Shown: piece by piece, positions 63,844 through 64,000 of the stretch | Numbering within the stretch: the stretch's first letter is position 1 | Layout of the letters: the number at the start of each line of letters is the position of its first letter | NCBI RefSeq assembly: GCF_026810365.1 | Contig: NZ_CP113948.1 | Coordinates: 2,939,001 to 3,003,000, forward strand | Direction of reading: 5' to 3' | DNA: 64,000 nucleotides | DNA from: Flavobacterium praedii | GTDB taxonomy: Bacteria; Bacteroidota; Bacteroidia; Flavobacteriales; Flavobacteriaceae | The notes under the pieces: model-generated | Seen by the model: the letters and a program-made list of their open reading frames with translations, nothing else | The model's database searches: none | Told to the model about the DNA's origin: nothing | Program-made: the position numbers and the translations under genes

Positions 63844-64000
63844 TTATAAATTCAATAATTTTTCTCGAAACCGATCTGCATATTCTTTGATTACATTTTG
63901 GTCAAAGTACGGTTCTTGCTCGATTCTTCCAATACATTTAATGCCTGTTTTATTCAAAATTACAGATTCGGTTGATTTATTTTCATCCCCAGAAAAAATA
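63844..64000 (-). CDS. bioD: Dethiobiotin synthetase, C-terminal part (cut by window end)
   Basis: The last 52 codons of a gene that continues beyond the window. The visible protein contains FSGDENKSTESVILNKTG, IGRIEQEPYF and ends FREKLLNL. This fits the C-terminus of BioD, and the position two bases before bioA supports it. The catalytic region is outside the window, so the assignment depends partly on context. Confidence 0.75.
   Translation of the reverse strand, partial: IFSGDENKSTESVILNKTGIKCIGRIEQEPYFDQNVIKEYADRFREKLLNL

Overview
The window comes from a low-GC member of the Bacteroidota, almost certainly a Flavobacterium-like species. The evidence is SusC/SusD/SusE outer-membrane proteins, type IX secretion (T9SS) sorting domains of both type A and type B, PorP/SprF, TAnnTTTG promoter -7 elements, and start codons without clear Shine-Dalgarno sequences. 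No complete marker gene allows a species call.

Region 1 (1-18.9 kb) is a galactan/galactose utilisation locus, almost all on the minus strand. A SusC-SusD-SusE operon imports oligosaccharides. A galM-GH53-GH53 operon encodes a mutarotase and two endo-beta-1,4-galactanase lipoproteins. A lacZ(GH2)-galK-galT-galE-SGLT block then frees galactose, imports it with sodium and runs the Leloir pathway. A divergent GntR-type regulator lies upstream of susC. A direct-repeat operator (ACTGGTA, 10-bp spacing) occurs twice, at the susC/gntR divergent promoter and at the galM promoter, and suggests a local regulon. A 383-bp tandem duplication has doubled the intergenic region before lacZ.

Region 2 (19-38.3 kb) holds very large secreted proteins: a GH13 alpha-amylase with six almost identical 85-residue repeats, then two ~2000-residue T9SS type B surface proteins flanking a PorP/SprF protein and an OmpA/PD40 lattice protein. 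This looks like an adhesin-export module.

Region 3 (38.7-45.7 kb) is mostly housekeeping: tRNA-Leu, prs, rplY, pth, a secreted P-domain metalloprotease and ribF.

Region 4 (45.7-49.3 kb) is a mobile and repeat patch: an IS110-type transposase, a complete IS982-type element with 23-bp inverted repeats, and four copies of a 144-bp tandem repeat.

Region 5 (49.3-64 kb) carries bioB, two neighbouring paralogous T9SS surface proteins (one with a Pro-Val-Asp stalk), a parDE toxin-antitoxin pair next to attC-like inverted repeats, recX, and a KS-bioA-bioD biotin block cut by the window end.
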